Source: Adiantum capillus-veneris (lineage: Eukaryota > Streptophyta > Polypodiopsida > Polypodiales > Pteridaceae). Taken from it: a stretch of 64,000 nucleotides of DNA. Below the pieces are notes generated by a model that was not told the DNA's origin, did no database searches, and saw only the letters and a list, made by a program, of their open reading frames with translations. The position numbers and the translations under genes were made by a program. Numbering within the stretch: the stretch's first letter is position 1; every line of letters starts with the position of its first letter. Positions 20,541-30,980 of this stretch are shown piece after piece. The stretch lies in NCBI GenBank assembly GCA_014529385.2, contig CM043958.1, positions 149,430,793-149,494,792 on the forward strand. The letters run 5' to 3'.

Positions 20541-22970
20541 TAGGAATTTCGCGCCGTTGGTGAGACAAATGTCAACATTTTGGTGGATGGTAATTTGTAC
20601 CCTTACGATCCTATAAGCTACTTCCATTCATCATTTAATAGCCTTTCAATGTTTGTTCAATATCTTGGGAGGGGAGAAGCAGGCTTGTTAGGCTATTGCA
20701 AGTGGTTGTCTATGGATGTAGGTGCTTCTTTGCATTTGTGGATGGACCAATGTCAAGCTCTTCAGTTCAAGACATTGGCATTACAAGAAAATATTGCCTC
20801 TTTGGAGAAGGAGGTTGCAACTCTCTAACAACAAATGCAGGATAAGGATGCCCACATTATGAAGCTTGGCAACACCATCACACATTTGAAAGAAACACCC
20901 CTTGGTGCAAGAGAACGCAAGTACATGTTTTCATCCATTGAAATACTTGCACATGGGTGGAGCACACAAACGACAAGTGACAGCCACAAGGTGATTTGTT
21001 CTTCACTTGTAAAATACATTTCTACTTCACACTATTTACTAACATTTATGTTGATGGTTGTTAGAAACTTTATTCGGGAAGCATGCGATAGAACAAGCCA
21101 AGATGATCAAGTCAACCTTCTCACTAGTTGTCTCAATACCCATGATGTGATTTCTATCTTACAATCACCTTGGGGGAAGCACATTTAGGATGCAGTTACC
21201 AAGGAGCTTATGCACAAATTGGCAACAAGCTTGTGGTGAGGCTAAGCTTGTGATGAGGCTGGGATTAACACCAAAGCCTACGAGGCTATTTTTCAACTCC
21301 TAAAGGATGCCCTGCAAGTGAGTGGTATCATCGAGAGCTTGTTTTCCATTCTGCACAAGGTCAACCTTGCAAAGAAGGCCACAAACAAAGATGTGTTCTC
21401 ACGCATTGGGGCATACCTTGTGAGGTCCCCAACCCCCGGAAGATTGGGGCAACTTGATAGAAGGTCGCTTTTTTGCTGAAACTCAATGGGTGTCAAATAG
21501 TGAAAGATCAAAGGTTAGAGAGGTTAAGTGTTACTCTAATGAATGAAGCCCTATTACAAACCAAGAGAAGGGATTTAATCAAGCCATCTCCCACCCCGTC
21601 TTTCACTGTGCAGTTAGAGAAAGACATTTGGTGGCTGGGTGCTATTGAGGTGCCCAAAGAGACCAATGGAGTACTTTCATGGATTTTTGAGAGAACTCCA
21701 TGGATCACAAAAGTAATACACTCCCAAATTGTAGGTACGAAGTTGGAGGTTGAGGGTTTTGGTAGCTTTGATGTGAAGTGGCACCTAGGCAGGGAGTTAA
21801 AGACCATAAAGTGTTTTCTTGGTTACAAAAAAGGGGATTCTTCACTCTTTCCTTGTCTATTTTGCACTCGAAGATACAAACCTAATAGACAAAAAGGACA
21901 AAAGAACTTTGCAAAGGGTGGTTCAATGCTTCCATGGCAAGAGGATGTAGGCGACGCATTGGACAATCTTGATTTTAGAGATGAAGTCAAGGAATGGAAG
22001 GCATCTGTTTTCAGATGCCCCATGCTCAATGTCCTAGATCGTGCACTAAAGAAGAAGGCTTAGAACCCAATCTTTCCATTTTCTCTATCTTATGTACATT
22101 TTTGTACATTACACGCATTCATGCACATTTTTGATAGGCTATTGAAGCTCCACATTGACTATGCTTTCACAATGAAGCCATTGCAAAAGTCCCAGGAGGT
22201 GATCCAAAGGGTGGAGGCACTTCTCAATTCCATTGGCTGTCACAATGAAAATGTGTCAATTGTTGTTGTAAAGAACACAAGGGAGGCCCATGAGATCGCC
22301 CAACAAGTGTCAATGAGTGGACAAAAAGCCAAACACCTCTTGAAGAAAGAAACCTAGGGAAACCCATGCTGTCATGACGTTCAAAATAGCTCCAACCAAA
22401 AGGCAGCTAACCTTTGAAAACTCTGGAAGGAATTATGCAAAGCTACAACCGGCAATGACTCGAATGGCAAGCTTGTAAACAAGCACAAGCAAGTTTGGGA
22501 AACTTTTGATAAAATGGTCAAACTTATGGGTCTTACCAACACTACAGAGGAGCAACGCCAATCATTTCAAAAAGTGTTGGTGGATTTCACCAAGGTCTTT
22601 ACCCTTTTTTGGGGCGAAAATAACATCACACATTACATGGTAAGCCATGTCACATAGTGAGATTATTACAAGAGAATGTTTTTATTTCATAATTTGCATC
22701 ATTTTCTCGTTGTGAATAGCATATCTTGTTTGTGCATGGAGCATCTTTTATGCACAAATATGGTTCGCTTGATATTTTTAGCACTCAAGGCATGGATAAG
22801 TCCCATTATCAAGCTAGGGGGGTGTATTTTAAAAATACTCAACATGATGGTGGTATGGTACAATCTAATTATTTGGAAGACATGTTCAATTGGTTTTTTC
22901 ACACGACATTTGCTCATAAGCTCACCATGGAGCATGCATGACAATCTAAGATTGCAACAAGGAAAGTGCA
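20541..22970 (+). pseudogene. Unrecognised multi-part gene remnant, possibly a DNA transposase
   Basis: I cannot name this gene. The plus strand has a chain of open segments (20580-20828, 20835-21188, 21473-22063, 22121-22357, about 22700-22941) in slightly different frames. They read like one decayed protein of roughly 750 residues. The N-terminal part has a short coiled coil (LQENIASLEKEVATL). The middle has LKTIKCFLGYKKGDSSLFPC followed by LFC, a CxxC-type pair after a hydrophobic strand. Then come CTLHAFMHIFDRLLKLHID and, near the end, GSLDIFSTQGMDKSHYQARG. The Cys/His-rich motifs and the stranded layout resemble DDE-type transposases in general, but no family is assigned. No terminal repeats were found. 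Confidence 0.4.
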
Positions 22971-23831
22971 CAAATTGAGTCATCAAGAGCACAGTAACAA
23001 GGGACGAACATCGCAAGGCCTCATCGAGCATGCTGCATAACGCCAATGTAGGGTTTGACATGGTCAAGAATGATTCAACGCCAATAACTACACTCCAACA
23101 CAGGGTTCAACACGAGTGGAGGTGGATTCAACGCTAATAACTACTCTTCTTTACATATTTTTGAGGAACCCTTTTAAAAAATAGCAGATTTTTATAAAAA
23201 TTATAGTGTGAACGGGCCCTTTTAAAATGGGCCCTTATAAATATGAGATCCACTCACTATTCACTTATTCTTCTCCACAGGTGAGGTCTTACCATACCCA
23301 ATTGCAAGCACCAAACAAACCACCAAAGAGCATTCGCTTGCAACAAAAACACTCTCCAAGGATGTGAGAAGCCGGCATGGCTTAAAAGCACAACAAAATG
23401 CCCGTGAACACCTGGCCGGTTCTTGGTGCTCTTCATGCACTGAGCAAGGTAGTCATGCACAAGAGTCATCATGGACACAAGAGAAGCAAGGTGAGCAAGA
23501 ACCACGTCAAAGGTTTAAGAAATGCGCCGATCGATGGTTAGAAGAAGAGTTAGAATCATCATTCGCGAGTGACAGGGAACAACCTCCACACCAACAACCG
23601 CAAGCAGGACCATCTAGAGCTCAAGTGGTGCATACAGATAGTGAGTCAAAGAAAGAGCCACCATGGCAGTGTGTTGAGATACCATGCAGACACTAGGTGA
23701 TAGTGCCTAGGAAGACATTAACCACGTGGGCAACGAGCTCTCCCTACAGTAGAAGATCAAGAGGAAAGGGGGGAGGAGGACGACGAGGAGCTTGAGGAGG
23801 AAACACCGCTAGCGGCAAAGCATGTAAATCA

Positions 23832-23833
<2 letters not shown>
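22971..23833 (+). other. Intergenic stretch with an inverted GGGCCC motif and an acidic ORF
   Basis: GGGCCCTTTTAAAATGGGCCC at 23214-23234 forms a short inverted repeat. It is followed by TATAAATA near 23236. An ORF at 23364-23696 (110 aa, Gln/Ser/Glu-rich) and an acidic continuation (EDDEELEEETPL, about 23770-23810) show no known domain. They could be the end of the gene remnant to the left or a separate short gene. Evidence is weak. Confidence 0.3.

Positions 23834-23876
<43 letters not shown>
23834..23876. repeat. AT dinucleotide microsatellite
   Basis: About 21 AT units without interruption. Confidence 0.97.
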
Positions 23877-23880
<4 letters not shown>

Positions 23881-25675
23881 CCCAAGTGCCACCCATCCAA
23901 ACTATTCCACTGAGCTGTTGAAATTGAACAAAAGACTGAGGAAGGAAAAAACAATGTAAATTCAAGAATTTTTGCATGATGAGACGGTATAATCTCATTT
24001 AGAATTCTTCCAAATGTTGTATGTGGGAGCTAGAAGGATGGTGGAGTAGTGGTAGTTGATGAAATATCATGATCAAACCACTTTTCAGCTACCTCCACAT
24101 CCTAGTTGCATCCAAGTACTGGAGAGGATACTAAAATGGTTCCTTACAAATGATGATGTGATTGTCAATCCTCATGTGAAGGAACCATCCACGTTAATCT
24201 CCAAAGCATGGGACTGTAGTTAGAAAGGCTTCTGGGAAACAAACCAACATATAAATTCATGAAAGATATCAGAATAAAGATTAAAGCTATGTTAGTGAAA
24301 ATGCAAATTGGCCAAGGAGTACTGGTTCAAAAGATCAAGATACTGCTAGAAAACAGTGCCACCAATAGCAAGGGGGCAAAGACATGCATGACACTTAGAG
24401 AGCAGATGATGAATTTGAAGAGTTTATATTATCTCATCCAAATCTTCAAGAAAATGCTGCAAAAGCAAGAAAACCAATTCATCAAGTTTGTTCTTGATTC
24501 ACCAATCCTCATATATGCATTGCGAGTCAAGGAGGATGAACATCCCAAATCTTTTCCTGCTTTGTACTCAAACTATAATAAACCGGCTGATCATCAGTAG
24601 TGTTACATCAAGATCATAGATCAATTGCAAGTATGGTATGCTGAAAGCAAAGTAGAGTGGGCAGCTTGGACAAAGATTCTAAATGAGGGTGAGCAAAAAA
24701 TCACTATAGATGAATTGAAAGACGACTTGCAAATATTTAGAAGTAAGATGTGCAACTAGAGGAATTAGCTCAGACAACTGATCAAGATTACCAATGGATT
24801 GTTGTAACTGCCAGTTGAAACTTCAAAGATTCTAGAGAAGGAACTGGCAAACAAGGCTATATCAGTCTCAATTCAGAGAGATGGTTGAAGTTTGATTCAA
24901 GACTGCATCAAAGAAAATTAGCCACTACCTAAAGGGTGATTCCATACTACTTGAGTGTGTCACAAGTTGGCTAGGGCTTGGCTAGGGCTTGGCTAGGGCT
25001 AATTAGGCTCACTAAGGGTAGACACACATTGTATGATCCTAATACCAAGACTTGGAATACCTTAATGACTTATGAAGTAGAGATGATGAATTAAAGAAAG
25101 GAGTAGCTCAAGCAGGAAGCTATTTATTACTTGATTCATAAGGAGAATGTTGGGACCACTACTCTATGTGCACGCCAACCATTGGCAATTGAGGCCCCAT
25201 CTTGGGTCATCTAGAAAACTACAAAGAAGAAGGCCCCAGATAAAAGGACACAATGATATCACACAATGTTTAGCTATGAAAAGAATGATGGGAATGGGAT
25301 CGTGCTAGCTAGGGTGGATGAAAGAGAAACATCGTGCACACAAGTGGGTGTGTGTGGCTAGATTATCACTCAAGCAAATCAGCTTCCAAGATCAATTAAC
25401 GTGGACTCATAAACATGATCTTGAGTATTTTCTAATTCATGACAAGCTCACCATAAACAAGGGAGATGTAATGCAAAATAGACTTGTGTTTATTCATTCA
25501 TGAAATGAGCTTTAAGTAGCTCTACAACCTTGCACTAGTGCATGTGGGATAATTCCACCTTTCCTCTCCTTGACTCATACTCTAGTACTCTAGGACAAAG
25601 CTCACACCTTACAATCCTCCCCTCAAGGTTTGAACTGACATCTTTGACACACTCCAATCTAGGAACAAAAAAAAA
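23877..25675. other. Unassigned region, no supported gene
   Basis: Open frames are short (for example 24259-24600 and 25318-25503) and carry no motif that I recognise. A triplicated GGCTAGGGCTT motif lies at about 24970-25002. The stretch 25540-25675 is AC/CT-rich and reads like transposon edge sequence. It sits directly before the histone-like fragment. Confidence 0.4.
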
Positions 25676-25900
25676 TCTCCAATCCCCTTTGCTCGCATAG
25701 TGAAGGAGGTGCTCCAAAGCTATGGTAGTCAATATAGAATGCAAGAAATGGAATTAGTGGCGATTCAAGAAGCTGCAGAGGCCCACATCATATCTGTGTT
25801 GGAGGATACCAACCTCTTTTCTATACATGCAAAGAGAGTGACGATAAAACCAAAGGACATGCAACTCGCACTCCAATTGAGGCAGGACTTTGAGCATTAG
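25676..25900 (+). pseudogene. Histone H3-fold fragment, divergent (H3 or CENH3-like C-terminal half)
   Basis: The open frame reads IPFARIVKEVLQ, then QEAAEAHIISVLEDTNLFSI, then HAKRVTIKPKDMQLAL, ending at TAG 25898. This matches the histone fold of H3 from the alpha-1 helix through alpha-3, where H3 has LPFQRLVREI, QEAAEAYLV..FEDTNL and HAKRVTIMPKDIQLAR. About 73 residues align without gaps, and no loop-1 insertion as in many CENH3 proteins is seen. The tail LRQDFEH differs from the usual RRIRGERA. The N-terminal tail and alpha-N helix are not recognisable upstream. It may be one exon, a truncated retrocopy, or a fragment carried by a transposon. Confidence 0.7.
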
Positions 25901-26214
25901 CCAAAGTGAAACCTATCTTTTTGTATTACCTGCCCTACTTTTGTATCCAAACTTTTTGAGAATGATCAAAGGATTGAGAGTTTTGTATCTTCTGTGTCAA
26001 AAATCATTTGAGCTTTTTAGCTTCTATGTATTGAACAAACTTTGGGTCCATGAGTGTTAAGGGGGAAGGGGGTATGTATGTGCATGAACAATTAAATTCA
26101 AGTATTATCTGAGATTTTATGATGTCCTAGGGTGCAAACAAGGTCAAAAAAGCCAAAAAGAGGGGCGGCCACAAGGGCACGCAAATTAGCCAAACGGAGG
26201 GTCCAGTTTGGGTG

Positions 26215-26360
26215 ATATGCATGCCCATGTGGTCACCCCCCTTTTGTCCTTTTTTGCCCTTTTTTGCACCCAAGGACACTACAAAAGCACATATCTTGTT
26301 TAAATTCAAGTATTTATGCACCAATTCAGCTTTGGCTCTAGCAAGGGGCGATGGGGCGCA

Positions 26361-26425
<65 letters not shown>

Positions 26426-26519
26426 GAAGTACTGTTTGGACACTTGAATTCAAGCAATATATGAGGTTTTTGGTGTCCAAAAAAGGGAAAAATGGGGGGT
26501 GGCCACAAGGGTGTACCCC

Positions 26520-26560
<41 letters not shown>
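26215..26560. repeat. Foldback with a 63-bp G tract and a 40-bp C tract
   Basis: Sequence around 26228-26280 (GTGGTCACCCCCCTTTTGTCC and onward) returns in inverted form at about 26463-26510, giving imperfect arms around the centre. A pure G run fills 26361-26423 and a pure C run 26521-26560. Runs this long may be real homopolymers or an assembly fault. ORFs of poly-Gly or poly-Pro across them are meaningless. Confidence 0.75.
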
Positions 26561-27166
26561 TTGACAGCAACCCCACTTACAATGAGTTGTTTGGGAAAGC
26601 AAAAAGGACATCACTTAGTAAATCACAACATCAACTTTAGGAATTTTAAAAAAATCAAATGTAATTGAAAAGAATGTACAGAATAGAGAGGCAACTTTAT
26701 ATATTTCATTACTTTTGAGAAGATAGAAAATTACATCATTCACTTGAGAAGCCCATAATTTTCTTAGCCATTTCTTGGAATCTCTCTTGTGTGTAAGGAA
26801 CTCGCTAGCCATGAGGGAGTGTGCTATCGCCTCAGGGTTAGTTGATCCATAAGAATAATCCCTATCTAGGCAAGCACCTTGCCATAGAAGCTAGTGCCAA
26901 ATGCAATGCATACAAGGGATCTACGCACTAGGAACATAAGATACATAGTTTGGGCAATGGTGCATATACACAAAACTTTGCTCAAATCTTTCAACGACCA
27001 CTTCATGAAATGGGTTTGGGGAGTAAACTCATTGTGTATAATGGAAACATCACCAAGGAGAAGTTTTCCTATGTAATGTGCAAGGAAAATGTTAGCAGCA
27101 AGCTAGCTCGGATCATTTTTCGGAGATTCTATTGTAAAAACACTTATCATTTTGATAAATTGGGAA
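26561..27166. other. Flank upstream of element B, no supported gene
   Basis: Two short overlapping open frames near 26894-27174 and one on the minus strand at 26615-26812 have no recognisable domain. The DNA leads directly into the 5' LTR of element B. Confidence 0.4.
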
Positions 27167-27940
27167 TGTTGTAACTCCTACTTTCCAGATAAATAGTGTA
27201 ATTGATGAGCGATGGCAACAAGCGTCTAGATTGTATCAACCTATCTTTAGTTAGAGCTCCCAGATGATTAGTTTTGACCACAGAAACCTTGGCTAAGGTA
27301 TAAAAGCCAAATTTTTGTAAGTATTTTAGAAGTTTTGGATAAGAGAAAACACAGTGTGAGCTAATGGTGCCGTTTGCTGTGTTGCAACCTGCAGGTAAGA
27401 GCTCTACGCATTGATGTGAACATTTTATGGTAATCCGTAGCTTTTGGCAACCCGCGGCCTAATTTCATCATAAGTAAAAAATTTTGCTTAAAAATCATAA
27501 AACAAGTATAAGCTGGGTATTGGGACATCATTTCTAAGCATTTAGATGCATTCTGGGTCGAAAATGACTAGGGCAAAAACTCATTGCTATTAATAATCGT
27601 GATTTTTGCACTTGACCTAAAGTGAGATTTGAGATCATAAGCATGTGTGCTTAGGTCTTATAAACATGTTCTAGAAGTTTCGTAACATTTGGATGTCGTT
27701 TGATGCTATAATAATGGTTATGATTTGTTTGCCGATTAGCGACTAGCTTTTGGTGATTTCTGTCATTTGAGTGTAGCTTGAGTTAGATGCGAGTAGTCTG
27801 TTGTTTTCCAAGATATTGATAACCTCTTGTAGCCTCTATACGCTAGTCAAGTCATCTTCGTCCCATGGATTGAAAATTATATTCATGGTTCTCGCTATGT
27901 CTGCAATAAGATAAGAGTGAGGTTAGACATGTGTCCCACA
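27167..27940 (+). repeat. 5' LTR of element B
   Basis: It ends in CCCACA two bases before the primer site. A TGTTGTAAC at 27167 (or TGTAAC at 27170) is the best start, giving about 770 bp. A TATA box lies inside. The matching 3' LTR is outside the window, so the left edge is not proven. Confidence 0.6.
27299..27306 (+). promoter_or_regulatory. TATA box in the LTR of element B
   Basis: TATAAAAG in the context AAGGTATAAAAGCC, about 640 bp before the primer site. This is a good candidate for the retrotransposon promoter. Confidence 0.6.
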
Positions 27941-27942
27941 TT

Positions 27943-27960
27943 TGGCGTCGCTGCCAGGTA
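27943..27960 (+). promoter_or_regulatory. Primer-binding site, decayed tRNA-Asp type
   Basis: TGGCGTCGCTGCCAGGTA matches the tRNA-Asp primer site at 14 of 18 positions and lies at the same place as in element A. Confidence 0.7.
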
Positions 27961-29370
27961 TCGAAGAGACCTAAACTAGGGAAACACGAGCGTCTTGTGT
28001 AGTTGTCCTTTAACTTCCTCTAGGATCACCTAAAGTCAAAAGTTTCTTTTTAAAATCGCATAGCTTAAGATTGTCGTCTTTTGCTGTGTAGAGGTAGCTT
28101 GGAAGTAAGTGTACTTGCTAAGTACCTTTTAGGATTGTAAGATTGTAGGATTAGATTGGATTTTGAGAATGATTGATGGATAAGACAAGTCTAAAGGTCA
28201 AGGCTCAAAAAACCATAAAAAACAAGAAAACAAGTGTTTGTGGACACTTTCCACAACCCCATTGCAGTAGAATCTAGGAGTAGGGTAAGTAGAATCCAAG
28301 GTGGGATCTCAGAACATTGCTCTCTCCAGAAGAATCAATTGTGAGTTTTTTATGTGAAGCTGCAGAATTTCAGGTCTGCAGCTTGAAACAGTACCAAAAG
28401 ACTATCAACCACTGAATCCCGTTGGAGATTATGCTTGAAAAGTTGTATGAACCAGTGGGTAAGCTTAAGGACGCATTTGAGGTAAATTTTCAAGAGTTTA
28501 CAAAAACTCAGATTATTTACTTTTTCTTGACATTTTAGGCCAAATTAAGTTTTGACTTGACTCAGAGGCTTAAACAGATCATAAAAAGACTGTCCACTGA
28601 GAAAGTTGAAAAAAGTGCTCATTTTAGGCCAAAAGTAAATAATCGCGATTATTTACTTTCAGCTCAAAAGTGGCCAAGTTTGATAGTAGATACTATATGC
28701 ATGTGTACAAACAACTTTTGTAAAGGCCCATAGAATTTGGATCACCAAACTGACCAAAAGCCTGGTAAAAACTGAACTCTGTATTGATTGTCGAGAACTT
28801 GAGTGTGAATTGGGAAAATTTTGTTCAAACTTAGTGAAACTTGACTTAGAGGCTTATATTGAAGTGTTAAACAAGTGTATGTGCTTTGTTTACCAAAAAG
28901 ATGCAAAAATTTACCAGAAGTAAATAATCGCGATTATTTACTTTTGTCAAATTTCTCATTTTTTTTGACCAACCTAGCATACCACTAGTTTTAGCATGTT
29001 ATATTAAGTCCACAAATCAAATTTAGAAAGATTTAGATCATTGGAGTGAAAATTGTGGCCAAATTTGTAAAGTTAGTTTGCAAACACAAAACTATTGACC
29101 ATTTGAACAGGGATTATCCAAACTTGATGAAACTTGGCTAGGGAGCTTAAGTTGAGCTGCTTAACCATTTTGTGTCAACATTGTGGCAAAAAGTTGCACA
29201 AAAATAACAAAAGTAAATAATCGTGATTATTTACATCTGCTACAAAATTAGACATTTTTGCACAATTGAGTATACCACAAGGTCAAGCATATACTACACA
29301 AATCAAATTTGGTGAAATTTGGATCACAAAAGTGAGACTTAAGCCAGATTCCCAAAAACTAAGTCTACGG
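27961..29370 (+). other. Untranslated leader of element B, first part
   Basis: This is noncoding. It contains three palindromes (separate entry) within weakly repeated DNA, and it recurs in phrases such as 'aaacttg' and 'atttggatca'. It is cut at 29370 by the hAT element and resumes at 37537-37961, which holds a fourth palindrome. The short GTAAATAA-type half-site at 28511-28520 lacks its left arm. Confidence 0.65.
28632..29234. repeat. Three CG-centred palindromes in the leader of element B
   Basis: The core is AAATAATCGCGATTATTT. Sites are at 28632-28659 (28 bp, perfect), 28918-28943 (26 bp, perfect) and 29213-29234 (one mismatch, CGCG changed to CGTG). The centres are 285 and 293 bp apart. 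The fourth site, at 37653-37678, was moved away by the hAT insertion. Confidence 0.92.
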
Positions 29371-29489
29371 CAGGGATTTCAAAATGACGTGATCACACTA
29401 TAATTTCAGGTTAATAACAATAGAAATGCAAAATAACAAATATTATGTTAATTGACATTCATCTTTTTTGACCTGCAAGGAGACTTGGA

Positions 29490-29590
29490 GACCGGCTAAA
29501 GGCCCGCCGCGCTAAGTAGTTAACCCGTCGGGCCCGCCAGGTAAAGCCACTTCCCCGCCAGGCCCGCCGTGGCTATGTAAAGACGACGCC
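29490..29590. repeat. GC-rich subterminal repeats, left end of hAT
   Basis: Repeats of the type GGCCCGCC, CCCGTCGGGCCCGCCAGG and CCCCGCCAGGCCCGCCG stand out from AT-rich surroundings. Similar motifs (GCCTGCCGGGCCCGCCGGG) lie at 37306-37420 near the other end. Many hAT transposases bind such subterminal repeats, so this is a likely binding region. Confidence 0.65.
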
Positions 29591-29770
29591 GGTGCTTGTC
29601 TTTTTTACAAGAGAGGTACATTGAAAAGTCTTCTTCACCAAAATTTCTGGCAGCTTTCCACATTCTCAAAGCAGTGTAGCGGTAATTTTTTAATCCCTTC
29701 CTTATTTTATTGATTTTTTTAAAAGTTTTTTGCGTTAAAACTCAAAGGTATAAAATTTCTTTTATCAAAT

Positions 29771-30870
29771 CATCGTACGTGGATGCACTGGCATATGGTT
29801 GCAATTGCGGCTAGGTGTGTCATTGCAAAAGCGTACGATGATTATGTTTTATATTGCTCCAGTCATTCATGCTTCGGCACATGGTTGCAATTGCGACTAG
29901 GTGTGTTGCTGCTAGATTGACGGTAGCATCTGTTTGAAAGAAGTCACCGTACGTGGATGCACTGGAACATGGTTGCAATTGCGGCTAGGTGTGTCATTGC
30001 AAAAGCGTAGGGTGACTATGTTTTATGTTGCTCCCAGTCATTCATGCTTCGGCACATGGTTGAAAATGTGACTAGGTGTGTTGCTGCTAGAATGACAGGA
30101 GCATCTGTTAGAAAGAACTCACCGTGCGTGGATGCATTGGCACATGGTTGCAATTGCGGCTAGGTGTGTCATTGCAAAAATGCAAGATGACTATGTTTTA
30201 TGTTGCTTCCCGTCATTCATGCTTCGGCACATGGTTGCAATTGCGACTAGGTGTGTTGCTGCTAGAATGACGGTAGCATCTAATGCATGAATGTGTGCTC
30301 AAATAATTTCATAATGTTTCATATGATTGAATCTTGAAAGAAGACATCGTGCGTGGATGCACTGGCACATGGTTGAAATTGCGACTAGGTGTGTCATTGC
30401 AAAAGCGTAGGATGACTATGTTTTATGTTGCTCCTAGTCATTCATGCTTCGGCACATGGTTGCAATTGCGACTAGGTGTGTTGCTGCTAGATTGACGGTA
30501 GCTTCTGTTTGAAAGAAGTCACCGTGCGTGGATGCACTGGCACATGGTTGCAATTGCGGCTAGGTGTGTCATTGCAAAAGCGTAGGGTGACTATGTTTTG
30601 TGTTGCTCCCAGTCATTCATGCTTCGGCACATGGTTGCAATTGCGACTAGGTGTGTTGCTGCTAGAATGACAGGAGCATCTGTTTGAAAGAACTCACCGT
30701 GCGTGGATGCACTGGCACATGGTTGCAATTGCGGCTAGGTGTGTCATTGCAAAAGAGTAGGGTGACTATGTTTTATGTTGCTCCCAGTCATTCATGCTTC
30801 GGCACATGGTTGCAATTGCGACTAGGTGTGTTGCTGCTAGAATGACAGGAGCATCTGTTTGTAAGTTGTT
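29771..30870. repeat. Tandem array, six units of about 175 bp
   Basis: Units begin at about 29771, 29947, 30121, 30347, 30523 and 30697 with the phrase CGTGCGTGGATGCACTGGCA. Each contains two half-units around CACATGGTTGCAATTGCG. The third gap is longer by about 50 bp of extra sequence. The array ends just before the kinase gene. Confidence 0.93.
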
Positions 30871-30980
30871 GTACGGTGAGGCATACTGCACTTTTTTTTT
30901 CACGTAGAAAAGATCCAAATGGAGTGGCACATAGTTATATTTCACAATGTGTTGTTTGCAATAATACCATTGCAGGCAAA

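Noticed and set aside
23744-23998. Minus-strand ORF with an Ile-Tyr repeat
   Set aside because: It is the translation of the AT microsatellite.
24970-25002. GGCTAGGGCTT repeats as interstitial telomere DNA
   Set aside because: The unit differs from the plant telomere repeat TTTAGGG and only three copies are present.
26212-26576. Open frames with poly-Gly or poly-Pro
   Set aside because: They are translations of the G and C homopolymers.
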